A DNA stretch of 11,524 nucleotides from Myxococcales bacterium. GTDB taxonomy: Bacteria; Myxococcota_A; Polyangia; Palsa-1104. The DNA lies in assembly GCA_023248835.1 (NCBI GenBank), contig JAHFDU010000097.1, forward strand, positions 1 to 11,524, read 5' to 3'. Positions 1 to 7,086 of this stretch are shown here, in pieces. The notes below the pieces were generated by a model. That model did not search any database, was not told the DNA's origin, and was given only the letters and a program-made list of their open reading frames with translations. Numbering within the stretch: position 1 is the first letter of the stretch; each line of letters opens with the position of its first letter. The position numbers were made by a program, and so were the translations under genes.

Positions 1-57
1 ACCCGCTCTATAGTTCCTCTCGAAACTGCAGAACGGCAGCGTTTTGCAATAATTTTT

Positions 58-62
58 GGAGG
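58..62 (+). promoter_or_regulatory. Ribosome binding site of the VWA lipoprotein gene
   Basis: GGAGG lies 7 bases before the ATG at 70 and fixes that start. The remainder of positions 1-57 is short, moderately AT-rich and shows no convincing promoter hexamers. Confidence 0.75.
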
Positions 63-69
63 TCTCGCG

Positions 70-1776
70 ATGAGCTATTTTCCAACCTTGCGCGCGCCGT
101 GTGCCCTGTTGGCCTGTCTTGCGGCTGGCTGTTTTGAGTCGCCGATTGGGCAGCCGGAGAACAAAGTCATTCAAGTCGAAAACAGCAGTCCTGAACAGGC
201 CAAGCAAGATCAATTTGACATTCTTTTCATGATCGATAACTCGCGCTCGATGGAGCCCAAACAGAAGCAGCTGAAGGATCAGTTTCCCAGCTTGATCTCG
301 CGACTCGACGCGTTCGCCAAGGACGGCCATCCCGCCTCGTACCACATCGGCGTGGTCACTTCCGACTTGGCAGCTGGTCCACTCAGCAGCGCCGGCGGCG
401 GCACTGCGCCGTCGGGCACTTCAGGTTGCCGCATGAATGGCGGCGTGCGCGGCGACGGTGGCAAGCTGGTCAACGTCGGCGCCAACGCCGACCCGAGTTG
501 CAAGCCGATCGATCCGAAAGGCGGCGGCAATTTTATCATTTACGATCAGGTCCACACCGACAAGAGCGGTGGCCCGGCGAACAACTTCCCGGCCGGACAG
601 GATCTCGCCAAGACCTTTACCTGCATGGCATCGGTCGGCGACACCGGCTGCGGCATGGAGCATCAACTTGAGTCGGTGATGGAGGCGTTGCAGCCGAAAA
701 TGCTGGCGCCGGGCGCGCCCAACTCCGGCTTCTTACGCGACGCGGCGGTGCTGGTGGTGGTCTTCGTCACCGACGAGGACGATTGCTCGGCGCCGCCCGA
801 CACCGACCTTTTCGCGCAGGACACCCACCCGCTCAAGAGTGGCAAGAAAGCGTTCGACGAGCTTGGCTACTTCCATTCGTTCCGCTGCACCGAATGGGGC
901 ATCAAGTGCGGCGGCCTTCGCGTGCCGCGCGGCAGCATGACCGCGATGAGCGGCTGCCAGCCATTGACTCAAGCCGAGGGTGGCAAGCTGTACGACGTGA
1001 GCCGCTACACCGACTTTTTCAACAAGCTCAAAAACGATCCAAGCAAGGTTCTACTGGCATCGATCTCAGCGCCGCCCGATACGCTTGAGACCATCTACGC
1101 CACTTGCGACAAGCAGCAGGAGGGCGCGTACCCTCAAAATCCCGCCACCTGCAACTCTCCGTTGCAGCTCAATGACAACCAGTGCATGGCAATGGGGGCC
1201 CCCAATCAGATGTGCTCGGTGGTGCTGCAGCACTCGACGGTGGGAAACTGCAAAGGCGCCGATTCGTCCCACTTCGGTGATCCGGCGATTCGCTTGAATG
1301 CAGTGATCAATGCGCAGGCGGCGGACAACATCCCGAAGAATCGCGCTTCGATTTGCGATCCCAACTACGATGCAACGCTCAACGACATCGCTGACAAGAT
1401 TCGCAATCACATCGTGCCTCACTGCATCACGCTGCGCTTCGACAATCCCACCAAGCCACAGTGCAATGTGTCGGACATCATCACCTGCAGCGTCGATCAC
1501 AGCATGGAGCAGCAAACCGACTACAAAGACTGCGACTCGAGAGGGAACCAAGCGCCTTGCTGGCGACAGTGTCGAACCGATTCCAGCGTCGACGGCGGCT
1601 GCGGTGCAGACCAGGTCTTGGTCAAGCTCTGCCGGTCATTTACCAGCGGCAGCGATCCTAAAAACGATCAGAGCTGCGAAATCTGCGACGACACTGCTCC
1701 AGCCGCACCATCCGGTTGCAGCCTGAAAACCCGAGTCGAGTGCGCGACCGTCGTCAACGGATCAACCTCGATGTAA
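70..1776 (+). CDS. Cysteine-rich VWA-domain lipoprotein
   Basis: 568 aa. The N-terminus is a lipoprotein signal peptide with lipobox LAAGC (residues 17-21), so the mature protein should be acylated on Cys21 and sit on the outer face of the cell envelope. A von Willebrand A-like domain starts near residue 48: FDILFMIDNSRSM carries a MIDAS-type D56-x-S58-x-S60, expected to bind a divalent metal. A second acidic motif, VFVTDEDDCS, follows near residue 235 and is common in myxobacterial VWA lipoproteins. The mature part holds about 26 cysteines, an even number that suggests disulfides in the periplasm or outside the cell; the last 120 residues are especially Cys-rich. Function is unknown; adhesion, surface scaffolding or ligand binding are the usual inferences for VWA proteins. 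A good GGAGG site precedes the ATG. It appears monocistronic and converges on the FHA-GGDEF gene. Confidence 0.85.
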   Translation: MSYFPTLRAPCALLACLAAGCFESPIGQPENKVIQVENSSPEQAKQDQFDILFMIDNSRSMEPKQKQLKDQFPSLISRLDAFAKDGHPASYHIGVVTSDLAAGPLSSAGGGTAPSGTSGCRMNGGVRGDGGKLVNVGANADPSCKPIDPKGGGNFIIYDQVHTDKSGGPANNFPAGQDLAKTFTCMASVGDTGCGMEHQLESVMEALQPKMLAPGAPNSGFLRDAAVLVVVFVTDEDDCSAPPDTDLFAQDTHPLKSGKKAFDELGYFHSFRCTEWGIKCGGLRVPRGSMTAMSGCQPLTQAEGGKLYDVSRYTDFFNKLKNDPSKVLLASISAPPDTLETIYATCDKQQEGAYPQNPATCNSPLQLNDNQCMAMGAPNQMCSVVLQHSTVGNCKGADSSHFGDPAIRLNAVINAQAADNIPKNRASICDPNYDATLNDIADKIRNHIVPHCITLRFDNPTKPQCNVSDIITCSVDHSMEQQTDYKDCDSRGNQAPCWRQCRTDSSVDGGCGADQVLVKLCRSFTSGSDPKNDQSCEICDDTAPAAPSGCSLKTRVECATVVNGSTSM

Positions 1777-1781
1777 TGTGC

Positions 1782-1826
1782 AGTGCTTCGACTCCGCGCT
1801 CGGCGCTTCGCTCCAGAGTGATCGGA
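1782..1826. repeat. Degenerate REP-like element between convergent genes
   Basis: TGCTTCGACTCCGCGCTC followed by a CGCTTCGCTC core resembles the reverse complement of the REP arm at 5998-6034 (TGCTTCGACTGCGCGCTTCG and onward), with several mismatches. It fills nearly all of the 54-base gap between the VWA gene and the FHA-GGDEF gene and could act as a bidirectional terminator or processing hairpin, but no U-tract follows. Confidence 0.5.
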
Positions 1827-1830
1827 TCGG

Positions 1831-2727
1831 CTAACCCGCAACTCGGTTGCGACCCGAACGTTTGGCTTTATAGAGATTGTCGTCCGCGATACGGATAAAC
1901 GCATCGACGGAGAGCTCCTCGCTGGTCGTCCCCACTCCAATCGAAATCGTGATCTGCAGCTTGTCGGCTTCGAACTCGAATGGGTCTGCCGCCACCAACT
2001 TGCGCACATCCTCTGCCACTTTGATCGCCTGCTCGCGACCGGTCTCCGGCAAAATCAGCGCAAACTCTTCACCGCCGTAGCGGGCAAACACTTCATCTTT
2101 TCGCACTCGCGTCGAAATTCGTCGCGCCATTTCGCGCAGTACGTAGTCGCCAGTCAAGTGGCCACACTTGTCGTTGACCTGTTTGAAATGGTCGATGTCG
2201 AGCATCAGCAGCGACAGCGGCCGGCCGTGGCGAGCCGAACGCAACAGCTCTTTTTCGAGCGTTTCAGTCAAGTAACGTTTGTTGTGCACCGCGGTGAGTC
2301 CATCGCAAATGGTCATGCGGTAGATCTCTTCGTGGTAACTCGATTCGACGTTGCCACCGACGAGAAACTTAAAAATCGCGTTGCCGATTTTGACCAGATC
2401 TCCGTCCTGCAACCGGCAAGTTGAAATCGGCGCGTCGTTGACGTAACTGCCGTTGGTCGAACCGAGGTCTGCCACCTGCCAGCCCTCGGGAGTGAAGGTA
2501 ACGCTCGCGTGACGACGAGAAACGCTGTCACGGTCAACCTGAATCCGGCAATCGGCGCCACGTCCAATCGTCACTTCGTCGCCGCACTGCATTTCGTAGC
2601 GCTTGCCGAGCTCGGCCCCGGCCGGATAGATCAGCACCAGACACGCCTTCTGTGCCATCTCCGCGGCAGGGGCCGCCGGCCGAACCTGCGTGATCTTGGT
2701 CTTCCAGTCATCCATGTGCTGAGGCAT
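1831..2727 (-). CDS. FHA-GGDEF diguanylate cyclase
   Basis: 298 aa from the ATG at 2727, chosen because AAAAGGGG lies just upstream; an open frame with further Met codons runs to 2847 but would overlap the divergent gene and lacks a binding site. An FHA domain (about residues 28-122) shows the phosphothreonine-binding residues: GR at 55-56, S70-RRH73 and the G89-STNG loop. A GGDEF domain (about 138-298) has D177 for metal, FKQVND, and an intact GGEEF active site at 218-222, so it should make cyclic di-GMP from GTP in the cytoplasm. The allosteric I-site position reads RKDE (209-212) rather than RxxD, so product inhibition may be weakened. FHA-GGDEF is the architecture of Bdellovibrio DgcB. 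Its place beside an EPS-type operon suggests control of polysaccharide or surface behaviour, with Ser/Thr kinase signalling as input; that link is inference. Confidence 0.93.
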   Translation of the reverse strand: MPQHMDDWKTKITQVRPAAPAAEMAQKACLVLIYPAGAELGKRYEMQCGDEVTIGRGADCRIQVDRDSVSRRHASVTFTPEGWQVADLGSTNGSYVNDAPISTCRLQDGDLVKIGNAIFKFLVGGNVESSYHEEIYRMTICDGLTAVHNKRYLTETLEKELLRSARHGRPLSLLMLDIDHFKQVNDKCGHLTGDYVLREMARRISTRVRKDEVFARYGGEEFALILPETGREQAIKVAEDVRKLVAADPFEFEADKLQITISIGVGTTSEELSVDAFIRIADDNLYKAKRSGRNRVAG

Positions 2728-2745
2728 AGCGGCCCCTTTTCCATT

Positions 2746-2772
2746 TTTATCGCGAAGCCAGCTGATCGTCAA
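2746..2772 (-). promoter_or_regulatory. Possible sigma70-type promoter of the FHA-GGDEF gene
   Basis: On the - strand TTGACG (2767-2772) is followed after 15 bases by GATAAA (2746-2751). The spacer is short and the -10 matches TATAAT at four of six positions, so this is weak. It would give a short leader carrying the AAAAGGGG ribosome binding site. Confidence 0.3.
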
Positions 2773-2823
2773 TGCATTCCCATCTATTCCCATCCTGAAG
2801 GTTCCCGAAGGGAGTGTTGAAAA

Positions 2824-2830
2824 CAGGGAA
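2824..2830 (+). promoter_or_regulatory. Ribosome binding site of the first EPS-operon gene
   Basis: AGGGAAGG ends about 5 bases before the ATG at 2836 and supports that start over the in-frame GTG at 2854, which has a purine-rich stretch directly abutting it. Confidence 0.55.
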
Positions 2831-2835
2831 GGACA

Positions 2836-3450
2836 ATGAGGTATCATTGGGAGGTGATTGATGCTTCGCCTTTGCGTGAGCTACACCTCGAGTTGGCGCT
2901 CGATGATGAGCGACGTAGCCAGTTTGTAGCGCTTGCCCGACGCATCCAGGGCCTACGCCGAAAGGTGCTGGCGCTACATCCTTTGTCGGAGAGCATCGGC
3001 GTGCTCTCGGCCGGCGTCCATCTCGGTCTGGCTCTCGGCGAAGTCTCGAGCGGCACAGTCGCCATGGTCGACGCCAACCATCGCTGGCCAGCGGTGATAC
3101 CTACCGACGACGAAGAGGCGCGCAGCGACGAGGATGAGCGCGTGTTTGCCACCCGCTGGATCCGCGGTTCTCTGGCGCTGCTGCTACCCCGCGTGCCGGG
3201 AGCGGCGGGCGCGGGTGTGCCGGCGCTCGAACAACTCTTGCGCTCGGGCGGTGAGCTGTTTGCCCATGTGCTGGTCGATCTGACCGGTTTCAAACGGCTC
3301 GGCGAGCTGCCGGCTGCGCTCAAGCTCTGCGACGGCGTGATCGCCGTGGCGCGAGCGGGTGAAACCACTGAAGATGAACTCTTGCGCATGGGCCATGAAC
3401 TGCCGCCGGAAAAAAATCTTGGTGTCTTGGTCACTGGTCGCGAACGATGA
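2836..3450 (+). CDS. Degenerate CpsD/BY-kinase-like (MinD-fold) protein
   Basis: 204 aa, cytoplasmic by composition. The layout follows CpsD/CapB-type tyrosine autokinases and ParA/MinD ATPases. A strand-helix at residues 53-68 (SIGVLSAGVHLGLALG) takes the P-loop position; VAMVDANHRWPA (75-86) matches the Walker A' segment usually written VLLVDADLRRPS; HVLVDLTG (144-151) is Walker B-like with D148; and CDGVIAVARAGETTEDEL (165-182) matches the family's DGVLLVVRAGKTT segment. The P-loop itself has lost its GK[ST] signature: no lysine lies between residues 44 and 152. No C-terminal tyrosine cluster is present, and the protein ends at VTGRER. It is therefore probably unable to hydrolyse ATP and may be a regulatory or scaffold partner in EPS chain-length control. 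The stop overlaps the next gene's ATG (ATGA), implying translational coupling. The family call rests on pattern matching by eye. Confidence 0.7.
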   Translation: MRYHWEVIDASPLRELHLELALDDERRSQFVALARRIQGLRRKVLALHPLSESIGVLSAGVHLGLALGEVSSGTVAMVDANHRWPAVIPTDDEEARSDEDERVFATRWIRGSLALLLPRVPGAAGAGVPALEQLLRSGGELFAHVLVDLTGFKRLGELPAALKLCDGVIAVARAGETTEDELLRMGHELPPEKNLGVLVTGRER

Positions 3451-4562
3451 CCCTCTTCGGTAAACTCAAAAACAAAAATTTACACACCTGGTTAAGCGGC
3501 TACGCGCGGCACTGCTTGCGCTCGCGCCCGCGCCAAACCGATTCGCGCCATCTGCTGTTTGCCTTGTGCGATCACTTTGAGCCGCTCTGGGGCAGCGCCA
3601 GCGACGAGAATGGTGACGCCCGCGTGCGGACTTGGCAAGAACGCTACCCTAAGATGGTCGCGCCCTTTCGCGATGCCGACGGCAAGCCGCCGCGTCACAG
3701 CTTTTTTTTTCCGGGGGAGCAGTATCGGCCAAGCACGCTTGATCGCCTGGCCCAGCTCACCAAGCAGGGTTTTGGCGAAGTCGAACTCCACCTTCATCAC
3801 GACCAAGACAACGCCAAGAGTCTGCGCGCCAACATCGAAAACTATTTGGCGGCCTACGCCCGCCACGGCCACTTGAGCCGTGACGCTGACGGACGGCCAC
3901 GCTATGGTTTCATCCACGGCAACTGGTGCCTGAGCAACGCACGCAAAGATCGCCGCCACTGCGGCGTCGACGAGGAAATACCGCTCTTGTTTGAAACTGG
4001 CTGCTATGCCGATTTTACTTTTCCGTCGGCGCCGGATGAGTGTCAGCCAAACATCGTCAATCAGATCTATTGGCCCCAAGGGGATCTCAAGCAGCGACGC
4101 GCCTATGAGCAGGGTAGGCGCGCCCGCGTCGGTGAATTCTTGCACGACCGAGTGCTGCTGATGCAGGGGCCGCTATCGCTGACACGACGGCCAGGGAAAC
4201 TCTGGCCGCGCATCGAAGCTGCAGCGATCACCGCAGCCGATCCGGCAACTTCGCGGCGAGTGCAAAACTGGATCGACGCATCGATCCATGTCGACGGTCG
4301 GCCAGAGTGGATTTTTGTCAAAGTCCACACCCATGGCGCGCCGGAAGCGCAAGCGGCGTCGCTGCTTGGCGACAGCGGGCAGGCTCTGCACCGCGCGCTT
4401 AGGCAAGTGAGCGAAAGCGAACACGCCTCGCTACATTACGTCACCGCGCGCGAAATGTACAACATTGCCGTCGCTGCGATGGAGGGAAAAACTGGCAATC
4501 CCAATGATTTCCGCGACCATCTGCTCAAACCTCCGCCGTGCTTCGACGGGCGCTCAGCATGA
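3447..4562 (+). CDS. Polysaccharide deacetylase-like (NodB-fold) protein
   Basis: 371 aa, no signal peptide or membrane segment. Motifs in order: LLFALCDHFEPLWG (36-49) with D42-H43, in the place of a NodB motif 1; VELHLHHDQD (112-121), resembling the His-rich metal motif 2; FIHGNWCLSN (155-164); FETGCYADFTFPSAP (182-196), typical of the substrate-loop region of these enzymes; and FVKVHTHG (290-297). The His and Asp residues suggest a metal-dependent carbohydrate hydrolase or deacetylase acting on an EPS precursor, but it is not a textbook CE4 enzyme and the substrate is unknown. It starts inside the stop of the upstream gene (ATGA). The last seven codons (CFDGRSA) and the stop lie in a REP element that continues to 4599. 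A run of nine T at 3702-3710 encodes Phe-Phe-Phe. The conserved motifs make me fairly sure it is a real gene; the enzymatic call is moderate. Confidence 0.72.
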   Translation: MTLFGKLKNKNLHTWLSGYARHCLRSRPRQTDSRHLLFALCDHFEPLWGSASDENGDARVRTWQERYPKMVAPFRDADGKPPRHSFFFPGEQYRPSTLDRLAQLTKQGFGEVELHLHHDQDNAKSLRANIENYLAAYARHGHLSRDADGRPRYGFIHGNWCLSNARKDRRHCGVDEEIPLLFETGCYADFTFPSAPDECQPNIVNQIYWPQGDLKQRRAYEQGRRARVGEFLHDRVLLMQGPLSLTRRPGKLWPRIEAAAITAADPATSRRVQNWIDASIHVDGRPEWIFVKVHTHGAPEAQAASLLGDSGQALHRALRQVSESEHASLHYVTAREMYNIAVAAMEGKTGNPNDFRDHLLKPPPCFDGRSA

Positions 4563-4599
4563 GCGGAGTCAGGCCGCACGCCCTGAGCTCGTCGAAGGG
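4538..4599. repeat. REP-like palindromic element spanning a gene junction
   Basis: The left arm TGCTTCGACGGGCGCTCAGC and the ATGAGCGG after it (from 4539) match the arm of the 5991-6061 element. The right arm CCCTGAGCTCGTCGAAGGG (4581-4599) is a near-canonical core. The element contains the stop of the deacetylase-like gene, an ATGA, and a GAAGGG that serves as ribosome binding site for the ATG at 4604. Confidence 0.75.
4594..4599 (+). promoter_or_regulatory. Ribosome binding site inside a REP arm
   Basis: GAAGGG, the 3' end of the REP core, lies 4 bases before the ATG at 4604. It decides in favour of 4604 over the ATG at 4559, whose first codons would be translated REP sequence. Confidence 0.55.
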
Positions 4600-4603
4600 T
4601 CAG

Positions 4604-5968
4604 ATGGACAGCTACGGGTTGCTGCTCGAAAAAGTGCTCTACCCCGTGTGGGAGCAGAGCGTACGCAAGCGAAACACGTTCGATCGCCTCGCTTTTTTGC
4701 GATCGACGGAGCGAAAATCGCTCGACGAATTGCAGGCGCTGCAGTCTGGTGCGCTCAGGCGACTGATCGAACACGCGTATCGTGAAGTGCCGTTTTATCG
4801 CGCGCGTCTCGACGCTGCCGCAATCGTGCCGAGCGACATTCGCACCCTCTTCGATCTGCCTCGAATCCCGATTCTGACTCGCGAAGAGGCACGTGCCACA
4901 CCCGAGGAGCGCCAGTCGCCTTTCGTCCATCGTGCGACAATTTCGAAAACCACCGGCGGCACCACCGGTCAACCGCTCTTGTTTGCGTACGACGAGAATT
5001 CCGAACACTGGCGTCAAGCGGTGAAGTTACGCAGCTATGGCTGGGCTGGTTACCGCCTCGGCGCGCGCACGTTTCACTATTGGGGTGCGCCGACGCGTCC
5101 GCTGCCGCCACTGACGCGCCGCTTCAAGATCGCGACCGATCGCTTCTTGAAACGTGAGCACTACATGGATTGCACCGCGCGCTCCGACCAAGACCTGCGA
5201 GCGGCGGCACGCGCCATCGAACGCGGCAAACCGCGCACGATTCTCTGTTACACCCAAGCCGGTGCCGATCTGGCGCGCTTTATCGTCGCCAACGATCTGC
5301 GCCGGTGGGATTCGATCGCGGTGTTGTGTTGCGCCGAGGCGCTCTACGCCGCCGATCGCGAGGCGCTCAGCGCAGCGTTTGGTGAAGAGGTATTCGAAAC
5401 CTACGGCTGTCGCGAAGTCATGCTGGTCGGCAGTGAATGCGAAGCCCACGATGGCTTGCACACCTCGATGGAAAATTTGATCGTCGAAGTGCTGGTCAAA
5501 GACGGCGAAGGTGAACGGCCGGCCGAGCCTGGTGAGTCCGGCGATGTGGTGCTCACCGATTTGCACAACTACGGCATGCCGTTTATCCGCTACAAAAACG
5601 GCGACGTCGCAGTGATGGGAAAATCGGATCGCTGCAGCTGCGGACGCACGCTCTTGCGGCTCGCCCGTGTCGATGGGCGCAGCGCCGACACCTTGCGCGA
5701 TGCCAAGGGCGGACGCGTCTCGGGCTTGGTATTTAATCTTATTTTTTCGGTGCTGGCAGAATCGGTGCGCCAGTTCCAAGCAGTGCAGCACAAGGACGGC
5801 TCGATCACACTCAAGTTGATTCCGTCCTCGACCATCACCGACGTCGTACGCAATCACATCGCCAAGAATTGCGAAAAATATTTGCCCGGAGTACCGATCC
5901 GCACTGAAATCGTCGAAGAAATTCCCACCAGCCCGAGTGGCAAGCGCCAGGTTGTGATGGTGGAATAG
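4604..5968 (+). CDS. PaaK/CapK-family adenylate-forming enzyme
   Basis: 454 aa from the ATG at 4604; an ATG at 4559 (ATGA overlap) would add 15 residues encoded by a REP element. The family is that of phenylacetate-CoA ligase (PaaK) and its capsule-locus relative CapK, which activate a carboxylate with ATP. Motifs in order: SKTTGGTTGQP (114-124), the phosphate-binding loop; ETYGCRE (265-271); IRYKNGD (328-334), with the ribose-binding Asp; CSCGRTLLRL (344-353); a GR at 358-359; and SPSGKRQ (443-449), with the C-terminal catalytic Lys447. All main catalytic elements are intact. The N-terminus (MDSYGLLLEKVLYPVWE, then HAYREVPFYR) fits the PaaK-like members of EPS clusters. The true substrate is not visible; an acyl or amino-acid decoration of the polysaccharide is an inference from context. 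It lies third in the + operon and is followed by a 104-base gap containing another REP. Confidence 0.88.
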   Translation: MDSYGLLLEKVLYPVWEQSVRKRNTFDRLAFLRSTERKSLDELQALQSGALRRLIEHAYREVPFYRARLDAAAIVPSDIRTLFDLPRIPILTREEARATPEERQSPFVHRATISKTTGGTTGQPLLFAYDENSEHWRQAVKLRSYGWAGYRLGARTFHYWGAPTRPLPPLTRRFKIATDRFLKREHYMDCTARSDQDLRAAARAIERGKPRTILCYTQAGADLARFIVANDLRRWDSIAVLCCAEALYAADREALSAAFGEEVFETYGCREVMLVGSECEAHDGLHTSMENLIVEVLVKDGEGERPAEPGESGDVVLTDLHNYGMPFIRYKNGDVAVMGKSDRCSCGRTLLRLARVDGRSADTLRDAKGGRVSGLVFNLIFSVLAESVRQFQAVQHKDGSITLKLIPSSTITDVVRNHIAKNCEKYLPGVPIRTEIVEEIPTSPSGKRQVVMVE

Positions 5969-5990
5969 CAGATGCGATACCGATCAATTG

Positions 5991-6061
5991 ACCCCGCTCA
6001 TGCTGAGCGGAGCGCGAAGCGCGCAGTCGAAGCACCCTTCGACAGGCTCAGGGCGAGCGGG
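5991..6061. repeat. REP element, full inverted pair
   Basis: CCCGCTC at 5993 pairs with GAGCGGG ending at 6061. The interior holds ATGCTGAGCGGAGCGCGAAG, an AGTCGAAGCA arm, then CCCTTCGACAGGCTCAGGG. This fills most of the gap between the CapK-like and EEP genes and ends 11 bases before the EEP start, so it is transcribed within the operon and could attenuate or stabilise the mRNA. Confidence 0.85.
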
Positions 6062-6072
6062 TTTCGCGCGCC

Positions 6073-7086
6073 ATGCTGAGACGATCGATCCAGCTATTTG
6101 CGGTGCTCTACTTGTCCTTCTTGATCGCGCTCATCGCCGCGTTTCGTTTCATTGGTGAAGGATCTTGGATCCTGCTGCTGGCGCTCTATTTTCCACGCCT
6201 GCTTTTCGCTGTGCCGCTTCTGCTCTTGCTGCCGCTGACTTGGTGGAAATGTAGTCGGCGCTGGCTACTCGCGCCCATGGCAGCGATCTTGCTGTGCCTG
6301 TTTCCGCTCATGGGATTGACTTTTCATTTTCCCACACCTCGCCCGTCGGGAAATGGAATGCGAATTGTTAGTTACAATGTTTGGTTCGGCCATCTCGGCG
6401 GTGACGAAATTCTGCGTGCGATCGGTGAGTTTCATCCCGACGTCCTGGTAACGCAGGCGACCAATTATCGGGTGTATCAACAGTTGCGTCATGCCTATCC
6501 GACGTTTCATGATCATGTCGACGCCGAATTCGTAATTTTCAGTCGCTACCCGATTAAGGAGACAGTGTTGGCCTCGCCGGTTGGCCCCACCAAGGTCGAG
6601 CCGTTCGTTCGCTACACGCTCGAGACGCCAAGCGGCTTGGTCGATCTTCTCTCAGTGCATCCCTTTTCTCCGCGCGCCGGCATCGAAACTCTTCGCGGCC
6701 AAGGGTTTTTGTCGTCGCTCAAAGATCACATCTGGCCGAACCCAAAGAGTCGAAGCGAGGTCGAGTCCAATCGCGACATTCGCATCGCGCAAGTGCAAGC
6801 GATTGCCGATGCCACGAGAAAAGCAAAACACCCGGTGATTCTCGCTGGCGACACCAATTTGCCGACGCTGAGTTCAACGTTTGATCGGTATCTCAGCCAT
6901 TTTCAAGACGGCTTCACCAGCGTCGGCAACGGCTTCGGTTACACCTTTCCGGCGCACAAGTTTCCATGGATGCGCATCGATCGAATTTTGGCCGACAATC
7001 ATTTTCGATTTTCGAAATTTTCTGTCGGCAGCCGTCGCGGATCCGATCACTGCCCGGTGTTCGCAGTGGTTGAGTGGAAGCAATGA
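6073..7086 (+). CDS. Membrane-anchored EEP-family protein, catalytic Glu absent
   Basis: 337 aa. Three hydrophobic segments (about residues 7-27, 31-57 and 64-85) anchor the protein; the endonuclease/exonuclease/phosphatase domain begins at MRIVSYNVW (96-104). Family landmarks present: N102, VHP with H196, AGDTN with D260 and N262, RIDRIL with D303, and SDHCPV with D325-H326. The metal-binding Glu expected in the DVLxLQE motif is missing: the protein reads DVLVTQAT, with Ala129 (codon GCG at 6457-6459). Such anchored EEP proteins are candidates for phosphodiester or phosphatase activity at the membrane. With Ala here activity is probably altered or lost, although other ligands are intact. Start choice: the ATG at 6073 has no clear ribosome binding site and follows directly on the REP. 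It overlaps the next gene by ATGA at 7083. The role in the locus is unknown. Confidence 0.83.
   Translation: MLRRSIQLFAVLYLSFLIALIAAFRFIGEGSWILLLALYFPRLLFAVPLLLLLPLTWWKCSRRWLLAPMAAILLCLFPLMGLTFHFPTPRPSGNGMRIVSYNVWFGHLGGDEILRAIGEFHPDVLVTQATNYRVYQQLRHAYPTFHDHVDAEFVIFSRYPIKETVLASPVGPTKVEPFVRYTLETPSGLVDLLSVHPFSPRAGIETLRGQGFLSSLKDHIWPNPKSRSEVESNRDIRIAQVQAIADATRKAKHPVILAGDTNLPTLSSTFDRYLSHFQDGFTSVGNGFGYTFPAHKFPWMRIDRILADNHFRFSKFSVGSRRGSDHCPVFAVVEWKQ

Noticed and set aside
1066..1551. 161-aa open frame on the - strand
   Set aside because: Antisense to the VWA lipoprotein gene, with no motif or start signal.
3492..4145. 217-aa open frame on the - strand
   Set aside because: Antisense to the deacetylase-like gene; composition is that of a shadow frame with no family motif.
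5027..5857. 276-aa open frame on the - strand
   Set aside because: It lies entirely antisense to the CapK-like gene, whose motifs are intact; the frame is open because of high GC at codon third positions and has no ribosome binding site or recognisable domain.
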